Shown here piece after piece: positions 1 through 7,532 of a DNA stretch of 19,910 nt. The first letter of the stretch is position 1; each line of letters begins with the position of its first letter. A model generated the notes under the pieces. That model was not told the DNA's origin. It worked only from the letters and a program-made list of their open reading frames with translations, and made no database searches. The position numbers and the translations under genes were made by a program. This stretch comes from JAHJCW01 sp965369995 (GTDB taxonomy: Bacteria > Fidelibacterota > Marinisomatia > Marinisomatales > JAHJCW01), in NCBI GenBank assembly GCA_965369995.1, contig CBDURO010000029.1, positions 1 through 19,910 of the forward strand, read 5' to 3'.

Positions 1-605
1 ATATAAAAGTTAGGACAGCAGTAGTTGAGAGACGAAAAAGTTCTACAATGATTCCAATTTATACTCACTATTCAAAACCATTTTCAAATTCTTTAACCAA
101 CTTTCTCGAAACAAGTGATAATCTTAGTGGCGAACTTTATGTTAAAATGATTGGTCATACAGTAACCGGTCAGCAAGGAAATTGGGATAATGGAATGTTG
201 GCTATTAAGACTTTTCTAAATGATGTGGTTGGAATTGATACAACAAAAATTAATATGGTGGATGGCTCAGGCCTATCCCGTTATAATTTGACATCACCTG
301 ACCAAATTACTCAATTATTAAAATATATGTATTCTAATCATGCTTACAATGCAGAATTTCTGTCAGTTTTACCTACCGGTGGGTGGGATGGAATTTTGAA
401 GAATCGAATGATAGAAATTGAACACGAGAGTAGTATCCGTGCAAAAACCGGTTCGCTATCCGGAATTAGTTGCTTGTCAGGTTATGCTTTTACAAAGAGT
501 GGAGAGCCATTAGCTTTTTCAATAATGATGAATGGTTATGTTGATGAATCAAAACCCTATCAAGATTTACAAGATAGGATTTGTGATATATTGGTTGGGT
601 ATTAA
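1..605 (+). CDS. dacB: D-alanyl-D-alanine carboxypeptidase, PBP4/S13 family (5' partial)
   Basis: This is the C-terminal part of a penicillin-binding protein 4-type DD-carboxypeptidase/endopeptidase, a periplasmic enzyme that trims the terminal D-Ala of peptidoglycan stems or cuts cross-links. The reading frame is open to the left edge (first whole codon at base 3), so the ATG at 48 is internal and the true start lies outside the window. Counting from that ATG, the family's second active-site motif SDN is at residues 23-25 and the KTG motif at 133-135 (RAKTGSLSG). The PBP4-typical DGSGLSRYN segment is at 72-80. The SxxK motif with the nucleophilic serine would lie upstream and is not visible. 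About 200 residues are present out of a usual 450-500. The gene converges on the aldehyde dehydrogenase with an 11-bp gap and no clear hairpin terminator between them. Confidence 0.93.
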   Translation, partial: IKVRTAVVERRKSSTMIPIYTHYSKPFSNSLTNFLETSDNLSGELYVKMIGHTVTGQQGNWDNGMLAIKTFLNDVVGIDTTKINMVDGSGLSRYNLTSPDQITQLLKYMYSNHAYNAEFLSVLPTGGWDGILKNRMIEIEHESSIRAKTGSLSGISCLSGYAFTKSGEPLAFSIMMNGYVDESKPYQDLQDRICDILVGY

Positions 606-616
606 TTAAATCTATT

Positions 617-2029
617 CTACAAATTAAAACACACAACTTTCGGTTCTGTCATTTCCTGTAAAGCGAATTTGATACCTTCACGTCCCAAACCGCTATTTTT
701 TACTCCACCAAACGGCATTAAATCAACACGGTAATCTGTTGAATCATTTACGATTACACTGCCAACATCCATGTTTTTGATGGCATGGAAAGCATTATTG
801 ATATTATTGGTAAAGATAGCTCCATGTAAACCATAATCCACATTATTACTTTTTTCAATTGCTTCATCAAGATTTTTAACGGAATATAATGTAACAGCCG
901 GACCAAACACTTCTTGGCAATCCAACTTTGCTGTGGCGGGCATATTTTCAAAAACCGTTGGTTGCACTAATGAACCTTTGCGTGTACCTCCGGTTAAAAG
1001 GCTTGCACCTTTATTGACTGCATCTTCTACCCACTCAACTACTCGCACTGCTTCTTTTTCAGTTATCATTGGACCCATATCGGTATTTTCATTAAGTTGG
1101 TATCCGACTTTATATGATTTGGTTTTTTCAACAAATTTATTTCTAAAGTCATTGTATACAAAATCTTGAATATATATCCGCTGTACACCGATGCAATTCT
1201 GTCCGACTGCCCAAAACGCTCCCGAAACGCATGATTCCACTGCTTTCTCTAAATCACAATCTTCCAAAACGATTACCGGAGAATTGGATCCAAGTTCCAT
1301 ACCTATCTTTTTTAATCCGGCTTTTGAAGCAACACGTTTTCCTGCTTCTACACCACCGGTAAACGATACCATTCGGATACGTTCATCAGAGACTAAGGCG
1401 TCACCTATTTCGTGTCCATGACCGGTGATAACTGATAAAATTTCACCTGGCAGTCCTGCATCTAAAAAACATTCTGCTAATTTCAAGGCAGATAGGGGAG
1501 TTACGGTAGCAGGTTTTAATACAACAGAATTTCCACCTGCTATTGCGGGACCTAATTTATGTGCTACTAAATTTAATGGATCATTAAATGGAGTGATTGC
1601 AGCGATAATTCCAATCGGGAATCGATAATAATAACCAACGCGGTTTTCCGATCCTTCTGCGCTATCAAATGGAATTGTTTCGCCATATATTCTGCGAGCT
1701 TCCTCTGCTGAAATAGTGATAGTGTTTATTGCCCTACCAACTTCTTTACGCGCTTCACTAATTGTTTTAGAACCCTCGGTTGCAATCGTTTTTGCTAAAT
1801 CTTCATAGCGAGATTCCATGATATCGGCAGTTTTCTTAAGAATAGAAATTCTTTTATGAGCAGGAAGGTTGCGGTTTATTTCATATCCTTTTTGAGCAAT
1901 CTCAATTGCTTTTTCAATATCATCAATTGTGCCGTAGGGAACGGTATCAACTACTGAATTATCATATGGATTTAATACGTCAATTTTCTTTTTATTATCA
2001 ACCCATTTGCCACCGATTAACATTTTCAT
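617..2029 (-). CDS. NAD(P)-dependent aldehyde dehydrogenase (lactaldehyde/GAPN-like)
   Basis: This is a 470-residue cytoplasmic aldehyde dehydrogenase that oxidises an aldehyde to the acid with NAD(P)+. The visible catalytic set is complete: oxyanion Asn149 (ITPFND), cofactor Lys172 (VVLKPA), general base Glu245 (GMELGSNSP) and nucleophile Cys279 (VGQNCIGVQRIYI). The GQ-x-C-I-x-VQRIY form around the cysteine resembles the lactaldehyde/non-phosphorylating glyceraldehyde-3-phosphate branch more than the betaine-aldehyde branch, but the substrate cannot be read from sequence. The start is an ATG preceded by GAGAG. It is the last gene of the minus-strand operon, 13 bp after the trans-sulfuration enzyme. 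Its place beside homoserine dehydrogenase and two gamma-elimination-type enzymes suggests an aldehyde from amino acid turnover, which is inference. Confidence 0.93.
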   Translation of the reverse strand: MKMLIGGKWVDNKKKIDVLNPYDNSVVDTVPYGTIDDIEKAIEIAQKGYEINRNLPAHKRISILKKTADIMESRYEDLAKTIATEGSKTISEARKEVGRAINTITISAEEARRIYGETIPFDSAEGSENRVGYYYRFPIGIIAAITPFNDPLNLVAHKLGPAIAGGNSVVLKPATVTPLSALKLAECFLDAGLPGEILSVITGHGHEIGDALVSDERIRMVSFTGGVEAGKRVASKAGLKKIGMELGSNSPVIVLEDCDLEKAVESCVSGAFWAVGQNCIGVQRIYIQDFVYNDFRNKFVEKTKSYKVGYQLNENTDMGPMITEKEAVRVVEWVEDAVNKGASLLTGGTRKGSLVQPTVFENMPATAKLDCQEVFGPAVTLYSVKNLDEAIEKSNNVDYGLHGAIFTNNINNAFHAIKNMDVGSVIVNDSTDYRVDLMPFGGVKNSGLGREGIKFALQEMTEPKVVCFNL

Positions 2030-2042
2030 AACTATCTCTCAA

Positions 2043-3230
2043 TTAAATTTTTCTTAAACAATTATCCAGATCATTCTGAATATCTTGTACATCTTCGCAA
2101 CCAATCGAAATACGAACTAATCCATCGGTTATACCGGCATTAATTTTATCTTGTTGATTCATTGCAGAATGTGTCATGGATGCAGGATGTTGAATTAGAG
2201 TTTCGTATCCACCAAGCGATACCGCTAATGTTGCGAGTTCAACGTTATTCATAATGGTTCTGCCTCCATTTACACCTCCCTGTACCTCAAAACTGATCAT
2301 AGAACCGAAACCACGCATCTGTTTTTTTGCTAATTCATGATGTGGATGTGAAGGCAATCCTGGATATCGTACCCATTCAACTTTTGGATGGTTTTCAAGA
2401 AATTCGGCAATAATTTGCGCATTTTCTTGGGCTTTTTGTACTCTGAGTGAAAGTGTTCTTAATCCACGAAGCACTAACCAAGCCTGATGCGGGTCAATTG
2501 TGCCGCCAAGATTCACTAAAACTTTGCGCGTACGCATTAATAATTCTTTATTATTAAATACCAATATTCCACTTACAACGTCGGTGTGCCCATTGATTGA
2601 TTTTGTCATGCTGTGCATGACGATATCTGCACCAAAATCGAATGGATTTTGCAAAATTGGACTCATAAATGTATTGTCAACTGCCAAGACTGCTCCGTTA
2701 GAATGTGCAATGTCAGCGCACGCTTTGATATCAGTTAATTTAATTGTAGGATTAGCTGGTGTTTCAATAAAGATAAGTTTTGTATTTGGTTTGATAACCA
2801 TTTTTACATTTTCGATATCTGAAGTGTCAACAAAGTTAAACTCTACGCCAAACCGCGAAAATTCTTTTTCCATTACAACACGCGATGGGCCATAAACTGC
2901 TTCAGAACAAATAAAATGTGCACCAACTTCTAGAAAGGTCATGTAAATAGTAGATACGGCAGCCATCCCTGAGGATGTTGCTAAAGCGTCAGTTCCTTTT
3001 TCTAATATAGCAACTGCTTCTTGCAAAGCTGTTGTTGTTGGATTTCCCAATCGTGTGTAAATATATCCGGGTTCTTCACCTGCAAATCGTTTGGCACCCT
3101 CTTCAGCCGAATCAAATTTAAAAGTTGATGTTTGATAAATAGGTGGGGCAACCGAACCATATGTTTTATCAGGATTTGTTCCGGCGTGCGCAACTTGCGT
3201 ATCTCGCCTTTTTGATCTAATATTTTTCAT
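2043..3230 (-). CDS. Trans-sulfuration PLP enzyme (cystathionine gamma-synthase/lyase family)
   Basis: This is a 395-residue Cys/Met-metabolism PLP enzyme (fold type I). The family catalyses beta/gamma elimination or replacement on cystathionine, O-acylhomoserine or methionine. The Schiff-base lysine is K210 in HSMTKSINGHTDVVSG. The phosphate-binding Y58/R60 lie in YTRLGNPT, the ring-stacking Tyr is Y113 (AVYGPS) and the pyridine-N Asp is D185 (VDNTF). Length matches the family norm of 380-400. The position of the cysteine characteristic of methionine gamma-lyases, two residues after the stacking Tyr, is proline here. That argues against a classical methionine gamma-lyase and leaves cystathionine gamma-synthase/lyase or O-acetylhomoserine sulfhydrylase. 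The gene lies 18 bp after homoserine dehydrogenase in the same operon, consistent with an O-acylhomoserine or cystathionine substrate. It starts with ATG. Confidence 0.93.
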   Translation of the reverse strand: MKNIRSKRRDTQVAHAGTNPDKTYGSVAPPIYQTSTFKFDSAEEGAKRFAGEEPGYIYTRLGNPTTTALQEAVAILEKGTDALATSSGMAAVSTIYMTFLEVGAHFICSEAVYGPSRVVMEKEFSRFGVEFNFVDTSDIENVKMVIKPNTKLIFIETPANPTIKLTDIKACADIAHSNGAVLAVDNTFMSPILQNPFDFGADIVMHSMTKSINGHTDVVSGILVFNNKELLMRTRKVLVNLGGTIDPHQAWLVLRGLRTLSLRVQKAQENAQIIAEFLENHPKVEWVRYPGLPSHPHHELAKKQMRGFGSMISFEVQGGVNGGRTIMNNVELATLAVSLGGYETLIQHPASMTHSAMNQQDKINAGITDGLVRISIGCEDVQDIQNDLDNCLRKI

Positions 3231-3248
3231 TATGATTATGTTTGTTTA

Positions 3249-4295
3249 TTATTGTTGTTGATGAATTTCTAAAATATCTGTTAATATGGAATATCCGGTT
3301 TCAATTTTGCCCGCACCGGCACCAATGATGGTAACATCACCAAGTAAATCGGTGGTGAATGTTAAGGCGTTTGTGGCACCCATGATATTAGCAAGCGGAT
3401 GAGTTAGAGGAAGTTTTTCCGGTTTGACCGATGCTTTAACACCGTCCTCTTGTTTTTCAATTGTTCCTATCAATTTCCATCGTGAATTTTCTTCTTTCGC
3501 ATCTTCGATCATTTGTGGTGTTATTTGTGTGATACCTTCTCTTTGAACATCGGTCGCGCTAATTCCTGCGTTCATCAATACATTCGCTAAAATGATTACC
3601 TTTGCCATTGCATCAAACCCTTCAACATCTCCGGTTGGATCTGCTTCGGCATATCCTAAATCTTGGGCTTTTTTCAGTACGGCGTCAAAAGTCATTCCCT
3701 TTTCCATTTCAGACAGCATGTAATTAGTCGTTCCGTTTAAAATTCCTTTGATTGCTGTTATTTCACATCCGGCAAGCGGTCCGTCAGCTAAATTAAGGAC
3801 AGGTGTGCCGGACATTACAGTTCCTTCGATCATAAATTTTACATTATTTTTTTCAGCAAGTTTTTGCATTTCAGAATATTGAAGTGCTGCAGGACCTTTA
3901 TTGCTTGTTACAACGTGCTTCTTATTTGCAAAAGCAGTTTTGCAATGCGTGATTGCCGGTTCTCCGGTCTTTACATCTGTATATGCTAACTCACAAATTA
4001 TATCAGCATTTGTTTCCTTGATAGTTCGGATTGAATCCCAACCTTTTTCGCAATCACAATTACTATCTTCACATTTGTATTCTTCAAGATTTTTCCCGGA
4101 GCTAACTAAAGATAAACACTGTTGAATATCCAATCCATCTTTGCAATAAACTGCTCCTTTTAATACATCGCTAATAGCTATAATTTTCCCTTCAAAATTG
4201 TATTTTGATTTGAGATATTTCTTTTTTGAAAGTAATATCTCGCACAATCCTTGACCAACTGTCCCAAATCCGATTAAAGCAATTCTAGTTTTCAT
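3249..4295 (-). CDS. hom: Homoserine dehydrogenase, ACT-less
   Basis: This is a 348-residue NAD(P)-dependent homoserine dehydrogenase that interconverts aspartate-4-semialdehyde and homoserine, the branch point to methionine and threonine. The N-terminal Rossmann motif GFGTVG is at residues 9-14. The TSNKGP segment places the conserved lysine at 133. The catalytic domain shows NGTTNY (187-192), EADP (217-220), DVEG (223-226) and K232 in DAMAK. The protein ends soon after the catalytic domain, so the regulatory ACT domain of many bacterial enzymes is absent and threonine feedback inhibition by that route is unlikely. An unusual cysteine cluster (C75, C80, C82) sits just before the Rossmann beta strands resume. 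The ATG is preceded by AAGGA at good spacing. It sits between two trans-sulfuration-type PLP enzymes, which supports a sulfur amino acid context. Confidence 0.95.
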   Translation of the reverse strand: MKTRIALIGFGTVGQGLCEILLSKKKYLKSKYNFEGKIIAISDVLKGAVYCKDGLDIQQCLSLVSSGKNLEEYKCEDSNCDCEKGWDSIRTIKETNADIICELAYTDVKTGEPAITHCKTAFANKKHVVTSNKGPAALQYSEMQKLAEKNNVKFMIEGTVMSGTPVLNLADGPLAGCEITAIKGILNGTTNYMLSEMEKGMTFDAVLKKAQDLGYAEADPTGDVEGFDAMAKVIILANVLMNAGISATDVQREGITQITPQMIEDAKEENSRWKLIGTIEKQEDGVKASVKPEKLPLTHPLANIMGATNALTFTTDLLGDVTIIGAGAGKIETGYSILTDILEIHQQQ

Positions 4296-4310
4296 ATCTA
4301 ATCCTTGATG

Positions 4311-5711
4311 CTATTTGATGTTTGCAAATCCTTTTTCAATATCCGAAATTATATCATCGGGATCTTCAATACCGGCTGAAATCCTTACAGCATTTGGTTT
4401 AATACTTGCTAAAGCGCGGCCTTCTTCTCCTTGCTGTTGATGAGTAGAAATAGCATTTAATGTAGCAACAGTTTTAACACGACCCAAATCAGTAGCTCGC
4501 CAAATCATTTCCAATCCATCATAAAATTTCCGTGTATTCTCGGTTGTTCCCTCTCTATTCTCTTTTATTTCTACTGATAGCATATATCCGTAAAGATTTT
4601 TGTTGCTATCGACCAATTTCATATATTTCTTTGCTAAGTCATGTGAAGCATAGCTTTGCAGTCCGGGGTAATGTACTCTGTCAATTAACGGATGATTTTC
4701 AAGATACTCGGCGATGATTTGTGTACTGCGACTCATTTGTGCAATTTTCATCCGTAAGCTACGCATATCATTTAATGTTAAAATGCAAGCCATAGGATTA
4801 ATAGCAGGACCATTGTCGCGATAAGGCCATAGCTTTGCCCAAGTCGCAAAATCGGCTTTCATTTCATCGGAACCGACTTTGCTTATGATATTTTTCTTAG
4901 ATGTTAACAATCCTAATATTGTCATACCGCTTGATGCTAAAACTTTTGAAGCTGATTGAACAACTATATCTGTGCCAAATTCTAATGGTCGTGTTAATGC
5001 CGGAGAGGCGCAAGTAGCATCGACGATTAATGGAATATTATTTTCATGCGCTAAATCTGCCACTGTTTGAATATCAAATATATCAACAGATGGATTAGAC
5101 GGAAATTCTCCATATAGGAATCTTGTTCCTGCATCAACTTTTTCTTTCCATTCGCTTAAATTAGTCGGATTTTTAACCCAACGAACTTCCACGCCCTGCT
5201 CTAGCCAACGGCGCACCCAAAATTGTTGGAATGCCCCACCATAAACCTTCGCTGAAGCGACAAAATTTGGCGGCGGAAGAGAATCGTCTTTTATAAGAAA
5301 TGGATCTGTTGCGGTACGAATAGCGCTCATTCCGCTTGCTGTGGCGAGCGATGAAGCTTCTAATCCTGTACCATAACTTTCTAATAAGGCGGTAGTAGCT
5401 TCAAGGTAGAAATTGGAAGGATTCGCAATTCGTGTGTAGCACCAAGTAGGCATTTGATATGATAATCCAGCTTCCATTTCTCCGCTGTCATGATAGGCTT
5501 GGGCGGGGCTCATATAAATTGGTTCCATAATTGAACCGTTGTTCTTATTTAATGCTTCGCTAAGGTCGTATACTCCGTGTGTTGCAATTGTATCGAATTT
5601 CCAATTTTTTGTGCGATCGATACGTTTTTGATGCTCAGCAACCATTTTCTGACCCTCTTTGATCCAATAATTAATATCTTTTGGAATGTATTTATTTTCA
5701 AGATTTATCAT
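4311..5711 (-). CDS. Divergent long Cys/Met metabolism PLP-dependent enzyme
   Basis: This protein belongs to the same PLP superfamily as the cystathionine/methionine gamma-lyases but to a divergent branch. I chose the ATG at 5711, preceded by GGAGA, over the in-frame TTG five codons upstream, giving 466 residues, about 70 longer than usual. The extra length includes roughly 40 N-terminal residues and an insertion near the middle. Seen in the sequence are Y92/R94 (YTRIANPS), stacking Y157 (KVYGG), D231 (VDATC) and Schiff-base K256. The lysine context is QSASKVLASSG rather than the usual TKYxxGHxDxxxG, so the segment after the lysine that helps shape the active site is replaced. Possible activities are gamma-elimination on methionine or an O-acylhomoserine reaction; I cannot choose. 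It is the first structural gene after the Lrp-type regulator, whose stop codon it overlaps by 14 bp. Confidence 0.9.
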   Translation of the reverse strand: MINLENKYIPKDINYWIKEGQKMVAEHQKRIDRTKNWKFDTIATHGVYDLSEALNKNNGSIMEPIYMSPAQAYHDSGEMEAGLSYQMPTWCYTRIANPSNFYLEATTALLESYGTGLEASSLATASGMSAIRTATDPFLIKDDSLPPPNFVASAKVYGGAFQQFWVRRWLEQGVEVRWVKNPTNLSEWKEKVDAGTRFLYGEFPSNPSVDIFDIQTVADLAHENNIPLIVDATCASPALTRPLEFGTDIVVQSASKVLASSGMTILGLLTSKKNIISKVGSDEMKADFATWAKLWPYRDNGPAINPMACILTLNDMRSLRMKIAQMSRSTQIIAEYLENHPLIDRVHYPGLQSYASHDLAKKYMKLVDSNKNLYGYMLSVEIKENREGTTENTRKFYDGLEMIWRATDLGRVKTVATLNAISTHQQQGEEGRALASIKPNAVRISAGIEDPDDIISDIEKGFANIK

Positions 5712-6180
5712 TTGGTATTTCTCCAATCGGAATTTTTGTTTCTTGTTTTAAAGTTGATAATACCACAAGAGTTTTTAAATGCTGAACGTCAGGTAAAGCA
5801 GTTAGGGTGTGAATTATAAATTGTTCATAAGCCGGAATATCTTTTGTGGCAATTTTTAGTAGGAAATCAGCACCACCGGTAATATGATGGCATTCTAAAA
5901 CTTCATTCAATTCAACAATTGAGCTCATAAAACGCTCAATTGCATCCTTACCATGGCGAACCAAGGTAACCTCTACATAAGTAAAGCAAGTTATACCAAC
6001 TTTAACCGGATCAACCAAAGCAACGTATTTCTTAATATATCCGTTATTTTCAAGCTTTTTTACTCTCTCAGAAGTTGGTGGTGGTGATATATTAATTATT
6101 TTTGCAAGATCAGAATTTCTAATTCTACCATCTTCTTGCAAGGTTTCTAATATTTTTTTGTCAATATTATCAATATTCAT
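5698..6180 (-). CDS. Lrp/AsnC-family transcriptional regulator
   Basis: This is a 160-residue feast/famine regulator. The N-terminal winged helix-turn-helix spans about residues 4-50 (LAKIINISPPPTSERVKKLE as the recognition region). The C-terminal ligand-binding RAM domain spans about 62-140, with the typical GGADFLLKI segment at 102-110. I chose the ATG at 6180 because MNIDNIDKKILE is where the family normally begins. The frame stays open to an ATG at 6255, but that would add 25 hydrophobic residues encoded by AT-rich intergenic DNA. The gene overlaps the next gene by 14 bp, so regulator and operon are translated together. Lrp-type genes beside a gamma-lyase-type enzyme recall mdeR-mdeA of Pseudomonas methionine catabolism (known precedent). 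That this one controls the operon in response to methionine or a similar amino acid is inference. Confidence 0.94.
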   Translation of the reverse strand: MNIDNIDKKILETLQEDGRIRNSDLAKIINISPPPTSERVKKLENNGYIKKYVALVDPVKVGITCFTYVEVTLVRHGKDAIERFMSSIVELNEVLECHHITGGADFLLKIATKDIPAYEQFIIHTLTALPDVQHLKTLVVLSTLKQETKIPIGEIPNDKS

Positions 6181-6255
6181 ATTTTTATAATGTAAATAGA
6201 TTAAATAACAATATAATATACTGATAAATAAAATAAATACATAAAGAAACGCCAA

Positions 6256-6271
6256 GATATTATCAAATATC
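6256..6271. promoter_or_regulatory. Palindrome in the Lrp/MDR divergent intergenic region
   Basis: The sequence reads GATATT-ATCA-AATATC, a perfect 6-bp inverted repeat with a 4-bp spacer, about 75 bp upstream of the chosen Lrp start. Lrp/AsnC proteins bind AT-rich dyads of about 15 bp, so this is a candidate operator for autoregulation and perhaps for the divergent MDR gene. The region is very AT-rich, so a dyad of this size could occur by chance. I found no convincing sigma-70 promoter pair in the 6181-6359 interval. Confidence 0.35.
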
Positions 6272-6359
6272 CTAATAAAATGATGAAGTAATATTAATTA
6301 TGCATCTTATTTTATATTTGATGATTTTTCATGTATACTTAGTTTTAATATGATTAATA

Positions 6360-7313
6360 ATGGGTAAAACAATGAAAGCGGTATTTTATAATAAATATGG
6401 TTCACCGGATGTTTTGGAAGTTGGTGAATTAGAAAAGCCAAAAATCAATGAAACTGAAATATTAGTACAGGTGCACGCTTCATCGGTGAATCCAGTGGAT
6501 TGGAAAATTAGAATGGGTGGTTTGAAAATACTTACCGGGAACAAATTCCCGAAGGGATTAGGTGGAGATATTGCCGGTAAAGTTGTTGAAGTAGGTGAAG
6601 AAGTAACAGGATTTGAAGTTGGGGATGAAGTATATGGTAAGATCAGTGGTTTTAAGGGCAATGCTTATGCAGAATACGTTGTTGCAAAACCTGAAGATTT
6701 GGCGCAAAAACCGAAAAATTTAAATTGTAATGAAGCTGCCACTGTTCCGTTAGCAGCATTAACCGCTTATCAAGCATTAGTAAACCGTGGTGAGTTGACC
6801 AAAGGTTCAAAAGTATTAATTAATGGATGTTCAGGTGGCGTAGGTCATTTTGGTGTTCAAATTGCAAAAGCCTTAGGTGCTGATGTAACGGGTGTTTGCA
6901 GTACCAAGAATGTCGCATTAGCGAAGGAATTAGGCGCTGATTTTGTTATCGATTACACCAAAGAAAATGTTACAGATAAAAAAGACAAATATGACTTATT
7001 TTTTGACGCTGTTGCAAATCAATCATATGGTAAGATCAAACCGATTTTGAAGAAAAAGGGTAAATATGTTACAACGCTTCCGGCGGTAGGTGTAATTTTA
7101 AATTCTATTACGGGATTATTTAGCTCCAAAAAAGCCAGCATGATCAACGTCAAGTCCAATCCACAAGATTTGCAACTGATTACCGAAATGATAGAAAATG
7201 GTAAAGTGAAACCGCTAATTGATAAAATATATCCGTTGGAGGATGTTCGCGAAGCACATCGCTACAGCGAAACGGGACGGGTTGTTGGTAAATTAGCGCT
7301 GTCGATAAAATAA
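6360..7313 (+). CDS. Zinc-independent MDR NAD(P)H oxidoreductase (quinone-oxidoreductase-like)
   Basis: This is a 317-residue medium-chain dehydrogenase/reductase without the catalytic zinc ligands, of the quinone oxidoreductase/enoyl-reductase-like group. An N-terminal GroES-like domain (about 5-120, with SSVNPVDWK and GGDIAGKVVEVG) precedes a Rossmann domain with the nucleotide-binding GCSGGVGHFG at 156-165. It probably reduces a quinone or an alpha,beta-unsaturated carbonyl with NADPH; the substrate is unknown. Translation may begin at the ATG at 6360 or four codons later at 6372, where MKAVFYNKYG is the family's usual first sequence. Neither has a strong ribosome site. It is the first gene of the long plus-strand run, divergent from the Lrp gene, and lies 9 bp before the cold-shock-like gene. 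Confidence 0.9.
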   Translation: MGKTMKAVFYNKYGSPDVLEVGELEKPKINETEILVQVHASSVNPVDWKIRMGGLKILTGNKFPKGLGGDIAGKVVEVGEEVTGFEVGDEVYGKISGFKGNAYAEYVVAKPEDLAQKPKNLNCNEAATVPLAALTAYQALVNRGELTKGSKVLINGCSGGVGHFGVQIAKALGADVTGVCSTKNVALAKELGADFVIDYTKENVTDKKDKYDLFFDAVANQSYGKIKPILKKKGKYVTTLPAVGVILNSITGLFSSKKASMINVKSNPQDLQLITEMIENGKVKPLIDKIYPLEDVREAHRYSETGRVVGKLALSIK

Positions 7314-7322
7314 GGTGTTTTT

Positions 7323-7526
7323 ATGATCAAAGGTATTGTGAAAGAATATGATCGTACAAAAGGTTTTGGTTTTATCATCGGTGAAGATGACAGAGATTAT
7401 TTTGTACATGTGAGCGGATTGCGTCCTCAATTACAACAGCGCGGTTTACGTGAAGGACAACAAGTTTTATTTGATACCGAATTTGGAATTAAGGGGGACA
7501 AAGCCGTAAACGTTAGAAACGCATGA
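7323..7526 (+). CDS. Cold-shock-domain protein, CspA-like
   Basis: This is a 67-residue single cold-shock-domain protein that binds single-stranded nucleic acid. The RNP1 motif KGFGFI is at residues 14-19 and RNP2 appears as YFVHVS at 26-31. Basic and aromatic residues are arranged as in CspA (K3 G4 I5 V6 K7 at the start in place of the usual KGTVK). The start is an ATG preceded by AAGGTG. The length is the family norm. It is tucked between the MDR gene (9-bp gap) and the deacetylase-like lipoprotein (6-bp gap), so it is probably co-transcribed with metabolic and envelope genes rather than from its own long cold-shock leader; no such leader is visible. Confidence 0.92.
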   Translation: MIKGIVKEYDRTKGFGFIIGEDDRDYFVHVSGLRPQLQQRGLREGQQVLFDTEFGIKGDKAVNVRNA

Positions 7527-7532
7527 AAACCA

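Noticed and set aside
605..617. Bidirectional terminator between the convergent dacB and aldehyde dehydrogenase genes
   Set aside because: No hairpin can be drawn in or next to the 11-bp gap.
933..1628. Plus-strand open frames inside the aldehyde dehydrogenase
   Set aside because: They are shadows of the minus-strand gene, with low-complexity, non-family-like translations and no ribosome sites.
2043..3230. Classical methionine gamma-lyase
   Set aside because: The cysteine typical of that enzyme two residues after the stacking tyrosine is a proline here.
6181..6255. N-terminal extension of the Lrp-type regulator with a hydrophobic, membrane-like segment
   Set aside because: It is encoded by very AT-rich intergenic DNA, lacks a ribosome site, and the family start MNIDNIDKKIL lies at 6180.
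6318..6339. Promoter TTGATG/TATACT for the MDR gene
   Set aside because: The spacer is only 10 bp, too short for a sigma-70 promoter.
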